DNA of 64,000 nt from Nemophila menziesii (Eukaryota; Streptophyta; Magnoliopsida; Boraginales; Hydrophyllaceae), in the NCBI GenBank assembly GCA_029959085.1, contig JARWIR010000024.1, forward strand, positions 12,512,296 to 12,576,295, read 5' to 3'. Each line of letters starts with the position of its first letter. Positions within the stretch are counted from its first letter, which is position 1. The translations under genes and the position numbers were made by a program. The notes below the pieces were generated by a model. It had not been told where the DNA came from. It worked only from the letters and a program-made list of their open reading frames with translations, and made no database searches. This document shows positions 23,552 through 33,468 of this stretch, one piece after another.

Positions 23552-23870
23552 GGGAAAATGCCCTTGTGGATACCCACCGTTTCCGAATTTTGATAACTAA
23601 GTGCTCAAATTTTAAAAAATAACATATAAGTACCCAACTTATTATTTTTTGTCTTTCTTTAATACCCATCGTTAATTTTGACGGTAAGTGTCGCGTGGCG
23701 CTTCCATGCATACGCCATATAGGCGTCACGTGGTTTAAGGTCAAAACTAACAATGGATACTGACAGAAAACAAAACAATATAATCTTGGGTATTTATTTG
23801 TAATTTTTAAAAATTCGGGCATTTATTTGTCAATTTTTAAAACGATGGATGTCTTACGGGTTAATTTTCC
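23552..23870. mobile_element. Mutator-type MITE, 319 bp
   Basis: The ends are GGGAAAATGCCC... and an imperfect inverse ...TTAATTTTCC, with the inner phrases CCCACCGTTT and AACGATGGATG opposed. The flanks are TTGATTATA (23543-23551) and TTAATTATA (23871-23879), a 9-bp duplication with one mismatch. It is non-coding and old. A GC-richer middle (about 23680-23730) contains GTCGCGTGGCG and GGCGTCACGTGG. Confidence 0.7.
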
Positions 23871-24163
23871 TTAATTATATTTTCTTAAAATAAGAGTATA
23901 TTGGATATATAGTTGATTTTTATAGAACTCCTATGAACATTTATAAATCAATTGATGGAAGAGTCAATTAATTGAAGTTATAAAATGTTATTGATAATAA
24001 TTTAAAAAAAAAATATACACATCAATAATATCAAATAATACTCGCCTTTTTCATTAACCCATATTTTAAGCGAAGGTAATATACCACAATTATGATAACT
24101 TTTACGTAATAACCAACATTGTAGATAATTGGATACCGGTAATACGACCAATGCGACATATTC

Positions 24164-26437
24164 TTACAAGAAAAGTCGGAATATAATTGCTATTGGACTC
24201 CTAACAGAGTAGTTGGCCGAAGTCCATTTTAGATATCCTTGAGAAAAGGTGGAGTCGAGTTCAACAGCCTTTAATGGAGTAAATGTTACTTGATAATTTA
24301 GCTTCTGGTTCAGCTCTGTGAAGACAAGTGTAGGAGGCTCAACTCTTACATCAACACCGGGTGGTGGGACAATTTCAACTGCATATGTGGAAACAGGATC
24401 GCCAACATTAGTAAGTGTTCTTGTATATGTCTGAGGGTCCATTGATTCCATTTTAATCGAAAATGAAGGATAATTTAATTGTGCTTCTTGTATGGTTAAT
24501 TCTTCCGAGCAATTCACCTTGCGCTGTAAGATAACAGCAACCTGTCGATTTGTGTAATTCAATCCGCAAAGATAAGGGATGTAATCTTGAGGTTGAATAT
24601 CATAAACCAGACCTGGATTATTTGCTTTCGATGGGTTAACATGACCGGCACCAATAGCGAAAATGTTGGCTTGCTGAAGTTTCCATTCATCTTCAAAGGG
24701 CTGATTGCCAAGGTTCACTTGATCTGCGGTAGTCATAATTGCCGATTTAATAATGGATGGGGACCAATCAGGATGTGCACTTTTGAGCAAAGCTGCAATG
24801 CCGCTTAGGTGAGGGCAAGACATTGAAGTGCCCGAAATTATGTTGAAGTTAGCCTTTGTATTTGTTTTGTTTTCAACAGATAAAGGCCAAGCGGCAAGAA
24901 TGTTTACACCAGGACCAATGATATCTGGTTTAAGAATACCAGGACTAGCGCGACTAGGGCCTCTAGAAGAAAACGAAGCTACAGCAGGAGCATGAACATC
25001 TCCGATTATAGTTCCTTTATACGTGATTGAAACAGTAGGAGTTGTTTTTGTTGAATTTAGCGTGGAATTTATGTAAGCTATAATCTTTTCTCCATCTTGA
25101 AAGCTAAGAGTTATGGCCGGAAGAGCATAAGAAGATTCAAATGTAGTGAATCCCGTCAACTGTGAATTCATAAATATGATGGCCGCAACACCAGCATCCT
25201 TCAGGGATTGGATGCCACTTACACCACCACTTATGTCACACAACACGATCTTGCCTCGTATATCACTATTATTCAATGAACTTCGAGAGCAAGATCCTGC
25301 ACTAAAATCAATTTTGTTCTGCCCGGAATAGATAAGAGGGAACATTGTTGAAGGAAAATCTTGTGGCTGAAAGGGTGAGTGACCATCAAATAGTTCTTTA
25401 TTACCCAACATAGCCGTTGCCTTTAATTTCCTGTCTATAGTGCTTGCTCCAACAGTTAAAATCCAGGGGGCTTCGTTCGATAATGACTGATTACTAGGGC
25501 CTCTATTTCCAGCTGAGCAACTCACGAAAATTCCCTTTTCCATTGCACTGTATGCACCAATTGCAATATTTTCGGCATAAAAAGCCGTGGAAGAAAAACC
25601 AAGTGAGAGTGACATCACATCAACACCATCTTCAATGGCAGCATCCATTCCAGCCAATACATCACTCCCTAAACATCCACCACCTTTATCACAGACTTTG
25701 TATATGGCCAAATGAGCTAAAGGAGCCATTCCAACGGCTGTGCCATTACCCAACCCAAACACATTTGCACCTTTAACAAAAGATCCACCAGCCGTGCTTG
25801 CAGTATGTGTTCCATGGCCATTTTCATCTAACGGTGTCTTACTTTCAATGAAGATAGATGGTTTCAAAAAGGATTTTGCTCCAATTAATTTGTTATTACA
25901 CGCCGTAAAATTAAATTCACATTTTCCTTTCCATTTTGGAGGTGGAGGAGGCATTCCAACATCGCTAAATGAAGGATGGTCAGGGAATATACCCGTGTCT
26001 AGAACTCCAATAATCACACCTTTACCGAAATTAGAATCTTTCCAGAATCCCGAGTTCTGAAACAATCCCAAGAAATTGGGAGTATGGGTTGTGTGCAATG
26101 AATATCTTTCGTCAGGGCTTGCAAAAAGGAACCCATCCTTCTTTTCCATCTCCTTCACGTCTTCTGGTGATAATTTAGCAGCAAATCCTTTAAGCACACT
26201 GCGGTACGAATAAATTATTCGAGGTTCCTCGCTTGAGCTTGCCGGGTTTGGAGGCAAAAAGGAATGATACCAGTTGTGTAAATCATCTGAATTTGTAAAT
26301 ATTTGAGGTTCAGGTGATTCAACATGAACAATATAGGTTTGTAAGGGGTTGTCCTCAGGGGACTTGCTAGCGAATGTTGTGAAAATATGAATGTTTATTA
26401 TGCAAATGAGGATTATAAGCATGTTATAAAAATCCAT
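24164..26437 (-). CDS. Subtilisin-like serine protease (plant subtilase, SBT1-like)
   Basis: This secreted S8A-family protease acts in the cell wall and secretory path; its substrate is not predictable. One exon encodes 757 residues, the usual subtilase length. Residues 1 to about 23 are a hydrophobic signal peptide. About 33-117 are the I9 propeptide (YIVHVESP...YSYRSVLKGFAAKLS), ending before the TTHTPNFLGL start of the mature enzyme. The catalytic residues are D147 (VLDTGIFPDH), H208 (GHGTHTAST), N311 of the oxyanion hole (SAGNRGP) and S538 (GTSMSCPH). A PA insert lies between N311 and S538, and a fibronectin-III-like end follows (NYPSFSIKM, TRTLTNVG). All key residues are present, so it should be active. 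Several N-X-S/T sites suggest glycosylation. The gene is intronless, as is common for this clade. Confidence 0.95.
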   Translation of the reverse strand: MDFYNMLIILICIINIHIFTTFASKSPEDNPLQTYIVHVESPEPQIFTNSDDLHNWYHSFLPPNPASSSEEPRIIYSYRSVLKGFAAKLSPEDVKEMEKKDGFLFASPDERYSLHTTHTPNFLGLFQNSGFWKDSNFGKGVIIGVLDTGIFPDHPSFSDVGMPPPPPKWKGKCEFNFTACNNKLIGAKSFLKPSIFIESKTPLDENGHGTHTASTAGGSFVKGANVFGLGNGTAVGMAPLAHLAIYKVCDKGGGCLGSDVLAGMDAAIEDGVDVMSLSLGFSSTAFYAENIAIGAYSAMEKGIFVSCSAGNRGPSNQSLSNEAPWILTVGASTIDRKLKATAMLGNKELFDGHSPFQPQDFPSTMFPLIYSGQNKIDFSAGSCSRSSLNNSDIRGKIVLCDISGGVSGIQSLKDAGVAAIIFMNSQLTGFTTFESSYALPAITLSFQDGEKIIAYINSTLNSTKTTPTVSITYKGTIIGDVHAPAVASFSSRGPSRASPGILKPDIIGPGVNILAAWPLSVENKTNTKANFNIISGTSMSCPHLSGIAALLKSAHPDWSPSIIKSAIMTTADQVNLGNQPFEDEWKLQQANIFAIGAGHVNPSKANNPGLVYDIQPQDYIPYLCGLNYTNRQVAVILQRKVNCSEELTIQEAQLNYPSFSIKMESMDPQTYTRTLTNVGDPVSTYAVEIVPPPGVDVRVEPPTLVFTELNQKLNYQVTFTPLKAVELDSTFSQGYLKWTSANYSVRSPIAIIFRLFL

Positions 26438-26517
26438 CTTTTTTTAAAAATGGTTTAGGATATAGAAAATGATAAAATGTTTAAAGTTGAGGTTTGGATA
26501 TGAGGAACTAGTGCTAA

Positions 26518-26524
26518 TTATATA
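26518..26524 (-). promoter_or_regulatory. Candidate TATA box of the subtilase gene
   Basis: On the minus strand the sequence reads ACTATATAATTAGC about 80-90 bases upstream of the start codon at 26437, a normal plant spacing when a short leader is assumed. No other TATA-like site is closer in that orientation. Confidence 0.45.
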
Positions 26525-26529
26525 GTGCA

Positions 26530-27272
26530 AGGTTCCTATATCTTTGTAAATTCTACGCCTCTTTCTTGAAACCCTTAAAGCCATTGAAACATTCAGAAAA
26601 TTACATTGATATAACTGAGTCAATCTATTTTATTAACATGGAAATTCAATACGTGCATCTACGTTGAATTAACCAGTGTTATTTTACAATACATGTACTG
26701 GTTCAATAGAGAGTACATGTGGTCCATTGTGCGAACTGAAACAAGAACATATTACATTTCAAACATACATCTAGTCAGTAGACTATTTCTTGGGACTATT
26801 TAGAATTATTCTATACAAACAATTTTAGACTTTCTGCTTATTGCTTGATCAAATTGTCTTGTAATGCAAGAAGTATTACTTAATCAAATGGTATTTACTA
26901 TGTGTTGAATCGGTTTTTCCTCCACATGATGAGATCAAATTTGATGTTGATGTAGTTTTTTGTCATCGTAGTATTACTGCATGCTTTATTACAAGAAATT
27001 ATTCTTGTGGGTACGTAGACGAATAAAGTATCCTGTTCTCCATTTCTACACCATATTCCCTTGCAGTGAGTGATAGATAATTTTTTCCTTTGAACGCTTA
27101 ACACACAAGAAACCCTAAAAACATATTCTGTTTTAGAAAGGTTGAACAAAAAAAGTACAGTATCACAAAAAGAAAGAGTCGTGTTGATATATTTTATTCG
27201 GCTTGCTTGAGACATTTATTCCTTTTTTTTTTTGTCAAACGATAATATAGATAGATAAGGAGTTTTAACCAA
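26530..27272. other. Subtilase upstream region and intergenic DNA
   Basis: I see no gene. The short minus-strand open frame at 26898-27215 has no family resemblance. Confidence 0.4.
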
Positions 27273-27600
27273 TAATATAGATAGATAAGTTACAAGGAAT
27301 TTTAACCAATTCTCCAAAGGGAGATGTCCATTAAAAGTAAATTAGTTAACTAAGCCTATGAATAAATCAAAGTGTCTCCTAGCTCTTGTTTAGTAGCTCA
27401 CTCAATCACCAAATTGTTAATCCTATTAATTACAAGGATAATATAGATAGATAAGTTACAAGGAGTTTTAACCAATTCTCCAAGGGAGATGTCCATTAAA
27501 AGTAAATTAGTTAATTAGACTGGTTTATGAATAAATCAAAATATCTCCTAGCTCTTGTTTAGTAGCTCACTCAATCACCAAATTGTTACTCCTATTAATT
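27273..27600. repeat. Tandem duplication, unit about 165 bp
   Basis: TAATATAGATAGATAAGTTACAAGG starts at 27273 and again at 27439, and the following sequence matches with few changes to 27438 and 27600. Both copies contain GGGAGATGTCCATTAAAAG and CTCACTCAATCACCAAATTG. The high similarity suggests a fairly recent local duplication. Confidence 0.85.
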
Positions 27601-27815
27601 GAAGCAAAAAAGAGTCTAGATAGTTCGACTAGCCCATAAATATTCTTAACAATATTACTGTGTGAAGAAGAAACAGAAGAGCCACTCGAAAAAAGAGTCA
27701 TAATAAAGCATGCATCATTTTCTATCATAAATGTTCCCATGGGGTAACTTCTGGCCATTTCTATAGCTTTAAGTATCCCTAGTGCCTTTGCTTCAAGGAT
27801 CGATTCTATGTTAAG
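27567..27815 (-). pseudogene. RNase H-like (RVT_3) fragment
   Basis: Minus-strand reading gives SILEAKALGILKAIEMA followed by FMIENDACFIMTLF, the alpha-helix and strand pair typical of the RVT_3 RNase H-like fold at LINE ends. It ends after NLVIE at a stop. No start and no N-terminal catalytic strand are present. It lies back to back with the plus-strand LINE that follows. Confidence 0.6.
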
Positions 27816-27844
27816 GTTTCATGTCTTATCAGTAATTAAAATGT

Positions 27845-28828
27845 CGTATCAGTAAACTTAAACGGAGTAGAACATGGAGTTGGGCGAGTATTATTGAAGG
27901 CAGGGATTTTTTGAAGAAACATGGAATAAAGATAATAGGAAACGGGAAAGATACAGATACATGGAATGAAAGATGGATAGATACAAGCTGGAAAATAAAT
28001 AAACCGGAAGGGATCACAATTACTAAAGTTAGCGAGCTCATGAAAAAAGGGACTACGGAGTGGGATCTTGAAATTTTGGATAACGTGTTCCCAGAACCTT
28101 TAATACAGTTAATTAAGAGAATCAGAGAAACGAATATTGATACAAAAGATAAATTCATATGGCCGTTCTCGAAAAACGGTACTTTCGACACGAAAACAGG
28201 TTACAAAGTTATAACAGAGGATCATATTATTAATAAACCTACTACAGCAAAACCAATATCAACTCATGAATCCTTGATATGGAAGACAGTATGGAAACCA
28301 AACATCCCCAAAAAAATCAGACTTTTCATTTGGAGACTAAAAAACAATGCAATTCCAATTAGAGGTAATCTCTACAAAAGAAAGTGTGCCGACTCTAACA
28401 ATTGTTTGTGGTGCAACTACCCCAAAGAGGATATAGAACATTTAATGCTAAAGTGTAACATGTGCAAGGACATCTGGGCAGGATCTCCTCTCCAAATAAG
28501 AATTCAAGATAGTTGAGAAGATAAATTCGAAGAGTGGTTCTTAAAGATTATCAAGAGTTACGTGGAAGCGGGATGAGATGAAAGCGTCGTAAGAGATCTT
28601 ATTATGATTGATCTTTGGAATATATGGAAGGGGAAGATGAAAACAATACATGAAGGAACAACAATAAGTAGGACGGGAATCAATATAGCAACAATGAAAC
28701 TTATACGAGAAATACATGGCATTGATTGGAATAAAAATGCATATAAGGCTGTCCAAACACAAAGAGATAACGAAGAGGAAGAATCGTCAGGACCCCCCCC
28801 CCCCCCCCCCCCCAAAATAGTTATGTAC
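27845..28828 (+). pseudogene. 5'-truncated LINE ORF2, part 1 (zinc-binding region), split by E1
   Basis: The frame opens near WSWASIIEGRDFLKKHGIK, and continues IGNGKDTDTWNERWI and IWKTVWKPNIPKKIRLFIWR, with a Cys-rich CADSNNCLWCNYPKEDIEH segment. This is the zf-RVT block that follows reverse transcriptase in plant LINEs. A stop follows at 28515-28517, but coding-like sequence resumes at 28604. A run of 21 C (28793-28813) lies just before the break. The reading then reaches KIVMY and is interrupted exactly by E1; it resumes at 40926 with CDGSFSNKWDPSG, the first strand of RNase H. Reverse transcriptase itself is missing, so this copy was truncated at its 5' end on insertion or later. Confidence 0.85.
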
Positions 28829-30588
28829 TGGTGGTTCCAGGGGTGTTATAAAATAAAGTGCAAATAAAAGGAACCACTTAACCGCAAGTGTACGGTTGTC
28901 CCAAGTAATATATGATAATCAAGTTCGTTCTCAGGGACGGATTAGGTTCAACCCAAATATTAATCAGATAGTAGAGATAATTGTTAAACAGAAAAGAAAA
29001 GATAATAATTTTTGTTTGGTTTTTGTAAATTAAAAGATGCAAATAAAATAAAGACTAAATTAAATAAACAGAAAGGAAATAAAGCAAATAAAAGACTAAC
29101 TTCAGATAAGAGAGATATACTTGATCCTCGCAAGGGAATCTACTTAATCAATGTAATCTATGCTATGTTTAAGGGTAGAATTGGAATTATAATATTAGTC
29201 GGGACTCTAATATCTCCTAGCCCCCTGTCGGGTGGACCTAGAAGCTATCCTAAAGTATCACAAACACCTGTATGGTCGAATATGGCTTTTCGGATGATAT
29301 GCATTTACCTCTTTGGCTATGTAACTAGTTAAGCCTGTCGGTCAATAACGGACATTACACGGGTATTACCTAGATCTGTATTCAAACCCCCCTGTCGGAT
29401 GATCCATACGCCACTATATGGAATAGCCCAAATACTAACAGCTAATTCTAGTTGTTCCTAAAAGAATTAGTAATGAAACAAAGTAATATCCAATACCTAA
29501 AACTCAATTCAATTTAAATCTAACAATCCCAAATTCAAACATAGAAAACATTAATTAAGGTTCATCCCTTTTATGCGATTCTCAAGTATAAAGAAATTTA
29601 GCTCATGATGAAATTAAAAACTAACATTAAATAAAAGGAATTCATGTTCAAATACAAAAGATAAATGAAAAACCTAAAGGGTAGAATGACTATGGTTGGA
29701 AGAACAGGACTCTTCCAGCTTCTAGCTTCTTCTCTCCTTCGTGCTCTGACTTGAAAACCTTAAGCCTCTTGTTAATTCTCTGAAGTGTGTGAAAGTAGGA
29801 GGTTAAGGGGTGTATTTATAGGTGTTGGAGGAGTCTAGGTCGAATTTTGCTTGGAGTGGAAGACAAGTCAAAGACTCTCAAATTCGTAGCTCTAAATTCT
29901 AGGAAAGGTAAGATTTGCTGCTGATTTGATTTGATCATATCTTTTTCAATACTTATCTGTTTGAGAAGTTCCAATATATGAAACTGCTTGTCTTGGAAAG
30001 CTCTTTCTATTGGTGCAGACCATTCGTCCAGAATCCATGTCAATCTTTTATTATGATTTAATTCCTAAAACGTGGCTGGATTTCAGATTTCAAAAGGCAG
30101 CTTTATCTTTTCCTCCTTTAAATAAATCTTTACCAAATCTTCTTATTTCCATGTAAATCTTCTTTCCTTTCATCTTTATCTTGACTTGGCCTCTAAGTAA
30201 TTACCATTTATCTTTAAAAGCTTCACATTAAATAAATAATTAAACCGCATATGCTTAAAAAGAATAAATCAATAAATCAAGAAATCAAAATAGGAAAGTG
30301 TACTCTAAAAATAGAAACTCGACTCAAAATCATTTCCTAACACTCTAAAATACACTAAGACTTTATTCTCACTTTTTCTCCTTGGATTGGTCTTTCAAGA
30401 ACCTATTAACTTTGCATTAAAAACAGTCAAATTTATGCACAAAAGCTCAGATTCTGCAAATAGTTAATTTCCAAGGGGAGAAAGTGCAATATGATCAAAT
30501 AGGCCTAAAAGTCTAACAAACAAGTCATTTATTCACCTAAAAGGATGTCTCCAAAGGGCTAATAATTAGAACAAATCGGGAGACATCA
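28829..30588 (-). repeat. E1 3' LTR, 1760 bp
   Basis: It has the same length and the same short open frames at the same offsets (183 and 987 from the left border) as 39161-40920. Its left border abuts TGTAC of the target. CACCTATAAATACACC, its own promoter TATA, lies at about 29811-29824 on the minus strand. Confidence 0.95.
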
Positions 30589-32061
30589 AGACCCCAAACT
30601 CAAACCTTTGTCGTCCCGACAAAGCAAAATAAAAATAAAACAAAGGATCTTTTAGGTGAATGCAGAAGGTAGAATCTAGAAAATAATCCCGAAGCAAAGC
30701 TTAAAACAAATTTCATATAGTCTAACCTAGGAATTAATATACACCTACACTTATCATGCAAAATCAAATACAAAACAATATCAATTCAAAATTAATTTCA
30801 CAATGCTAGAAGGTTACGCTTAATTACTTATCTCAAGATGGTGGCTATAGGGTGTTCCTCGATCCTTACTTGTGTTGAATGTTCCACTTAGAATACTCCC
30901 TATTAACTCACTATGCATCTAGGAATCACGAGGACTTTACGGTTTTAGCGTAGGCTGAAGGACGGTATGGTATGTATATTTGGTAAATTTGAAGTGAGCT
31001 TTTGGCTCTCTCCTCACTTACCATCAACAAACTGTCCAAGAGCTTGAGTTTACACTCGAATACGTTCTCACTCAACCCAATTGATGCGCTTAATTAGCGT
31101 CCCCAAATTAACCCAATAAGCACTAAGGATGATTTACCTAAAAATTTCCACTTTGCCGGTCCGAATATGTATATTCTTTTTAAATCATTCGTTTTCTCTT
31201 TTCTTATAGCTATGACTCTTTTTTTTTAATGTTGAGATATCATGCTATTTTTCATAGTTATGCCTATTCATAACTTGAGCTCGAAGCTTCTTTTCCATTC
31301 ACTATTACCCCGGCAAAGGGTTACAATACAATAAACCTGTGAATCATCAAAATATATAACCGAGCACAATTGATAAGCTCAAAAATCCCAACCCAATAAA
31401 TTCCCATATGGTGGACCCACCACCCCAAACTCAAGCTCAAGACAGGAAGTCTCAGGATCGTGATTCAAGTGCGGGTCATATGGTCATGCCTAACAATCTA
31501 AAGGGAAATTGGCTTATAATGCGGCGTCAAAAGAAAGGCTTAAAGGCTAAAAATTTGTCTAAGAAGGATACAATTAATTCAGGGATAGACAGCTAAAAAG
31601 GATTCAAAGGGCTAACAAAGAACTGCCTCTATCATTTTCCTATCTACACAACTTGTCTCTAGTTCATACCTAAGTGGGTTCTCTACTCATTTAGATCTCA
31701 CGTTCTACAAACCACCCATTATCCTTAAGCACACGTTTACTTCTTATGCATTGTTCATTAATTCTTCCTATCAATCATCTCATATTTGCATGCAATTAAA
31801 GTTCAGTTTATACTAACTCCTAAAGTCAACTATTTTCTATCATTAATTCATGAAAAGCATGCTTGATGGGGGCATTTAAAAGTCTCTACAGTCACGCAAC
31901 CCTAAGATTAATTTTATTGAAAGCATGTAAATCACAAAAAATTGGGATGAGGCAACGAACCCCACCCCAAACTCAAAAGTGAGTCGTGTCCCCACGACTC
32001 GAAAAAGACTCAATAAAGCAATAAAATTAAACTAAACTACCTAACTAGTGTCTACCATCAA
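30589..32061 (-). other. E1 3' non-coding region with conserved hairpins
   Basis: There is no gene. On the minus strand the hairpin GAGTCGTGGGGACACGACTC lies at 31981-32000. A stem-loop CTTTGTCG-GGA-CGACAAAG lies at 30606-30624, and the polypurine tract GAGTTTGGGGTCT at 30589-30601 abuts the 3' LTR. All three have counterparts in E2 and E3. Confidence 0.7.
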
Positions 32062-32517
32062 TTAAGAAGAAGAAGAATTAGAACGGGGTACCTGGCCATG
32101 AAGATCCATAGTGTCCTCCTCCAAAGGGGGAGTATAATTATCAATATCCATGAATAAAGTTACCTCTTCCAGTGTTGACTTAATCTGTGTAATTTCCTTC
32201 CAAAGTGCTCCGATGTCTAATCGTAAAAGTTCGAACTCTTGTTGCAAATTGTGAGCCCATGGAGGAATTCCAGAATCAGTTTGAGAAGAAGAAGAACCTT
32301 GAACTTGAAATTGTAGCTTGTCTTCAGGCTTTGATGATACCCTCATCCTTGCTGTTAATTTCCCGTGTTGTGGTGGTGCAGGTGCCTTCTCTTGTGTTTC
32401 TTCAGTAGGCTCATCAAGATTGATGGCCTTTTCAATTGTGGAACCAGGCAAACTCTTGTTCTTCCCTAGGATACAACACCTTCTCTTATAATCCAAAGCA
32501 TCTGTTCTGTTTGTCAT
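32062..32517 (-). CDS. E1 ORF3, shortened (151 residues)
   Basis: It starts MTNRTDALDYKRRCC, sharing MTNRT with ORF3 of E2 (397 residues, 60328-61521). It then lacks almost all of the conserved middle of that protein. The C-terminal part (LQQEFELLRLDIGALWKEITQIKSTLEEV) looks like a coiled coil, comparable to the end of E2 ORF3 (about QAAQTSLVNDVAQINANQVH). It is therefore probably an internally reduced version of the same gene. Function unknown; it takes the place of the env-like ORF of Athila elements, but I see no signal peptide or membrane span. Confidence 0.6.
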   Translation of the reverse strand: MTNRTDALDYKRRCCILGKNKSLPGSTIEKAINLDEPTEETQEKAPAPPQHGKLTARMRVSSKPEDKLQFQVQGSSSSQTDSGIPPWAHNLQQEFELLRLDIGALWKEITQIKSTLEEVTLFMDIDNYTPPLEEDTMDLHGQVPRSNSSSS

Positions 32518-32879
32518 GGTTGAATTGACCCCAAACTCAAGTTTATACCAAGGATAGAATAAAGTTAAGAAAACTTGGTATAACTTGAGTTTCTTGCTTG
32601 GATTAGATGAAGGAAGTTGTTTTCTTGATGAATCTTGGAAGAACTCTTGAAAGCTTGATGATCTTGATTGTGTTTAATGGTGAATTTGATGTAGAGGATG
32701 TGTTTATGGAGGATGGAGGAGAGATTTGATGATGTTAATGGGTTTTTTGTAGAGGTTTAATCAAGCTTCAAGGTGTTTTTATAGGGTTGGGAGCTGGAAA
32801 ATTCGTGTGGAAGAGGCTAGGGTTTATCTCCTTAAGGTTAGAAGTTGACTGGGCTTCGAATTCTTCACAAACCGCCAGT

Positions 32880-33255
32880 CCGCGGTGCATCCCTGCGGTG
32901 CAGGGGGTAGTCCGCGGGGTAGTCCGCGGGGGTAGTCCGCGCGCAACAGCTATTGATTTTTTTCGCTTCTGTCTTGACCCCGAGCTAGCACCCCGTGGTA
33001 CGGGTTTTTGCCCTGCGGTGTAGGGGTGCGGTGCATGGGGTAGTCCGCACATACTCCGTCAAAAAACCCGCGGTACACAACCCGTGGTACGGGTTTTTGA
33101 GGCGCGGTATAGGGCGCGGTGCACCGCGGCTATCAGCTTCATTTTTTTCTTGCTTCTGGATAAAACCCGTGGTACAGACCCGTGGTACGGGTTTTTTGGG
33201 GCGCGGTACATCCCTACGGTATAAGGGGTACACCGCGGGGGTAGTCCGCGCCAGC
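32880..33255 (-). repeat. E1 GC-rich palindromic tandem array
   Basis: This is an island of GC-rich sequence in an AT-rich element. It consists of repeated modules: the near-palindrome AAACCCGTACCACGGG (in both orientations) and CCGCGG/GTCCGCG/CTACCCCGCGGAC phrases. The module order recurs three to four times at about 100-bp spacing. It lies between the gag-pol stop (33469) and the ORF3 start (32517), the same place as the array in E2 (59500-59885). CpG is frequent. The open frames that cross it are by-products of the repeat composition. Confidence 0.85.
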
Positions 33256-33468
33256 CTTGAATTCTTCACAAAAATTTTCCTAGCTTCCCAAACTCGATTC
33301 CTGCACCATTAACACAATACCCTTCTCATTTCTTTAAAAGTAGACACTAAAACTTGACACTAACTTAGAATTATACACTAGGAATTGAAAAACTGAAAGC
33401 AATAAACTAATATACAATGAAATGGCTTTTGTTTAACGTCGTTAAGCTCGACGGGTTACCTCTCGCAT

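Noticed and set aside
24587..26060. Plus-strand open frames opposite the subtilase
   Set aside because: Shadows of the 757-codon minus-strand gene; none carries a domain.
29012..29332. 106-codon frame, repeated at 39344-39664
   Set aside because: It lies inside the E1 LTRs at the same offset in both copies; non-coding LTR sequence.
32768..33312. Open frames on both strands in E1 between gag-pol and ORF3
   Set aside because: Same GC-rich array; frames are open on both strands because of its composition and periodicity.
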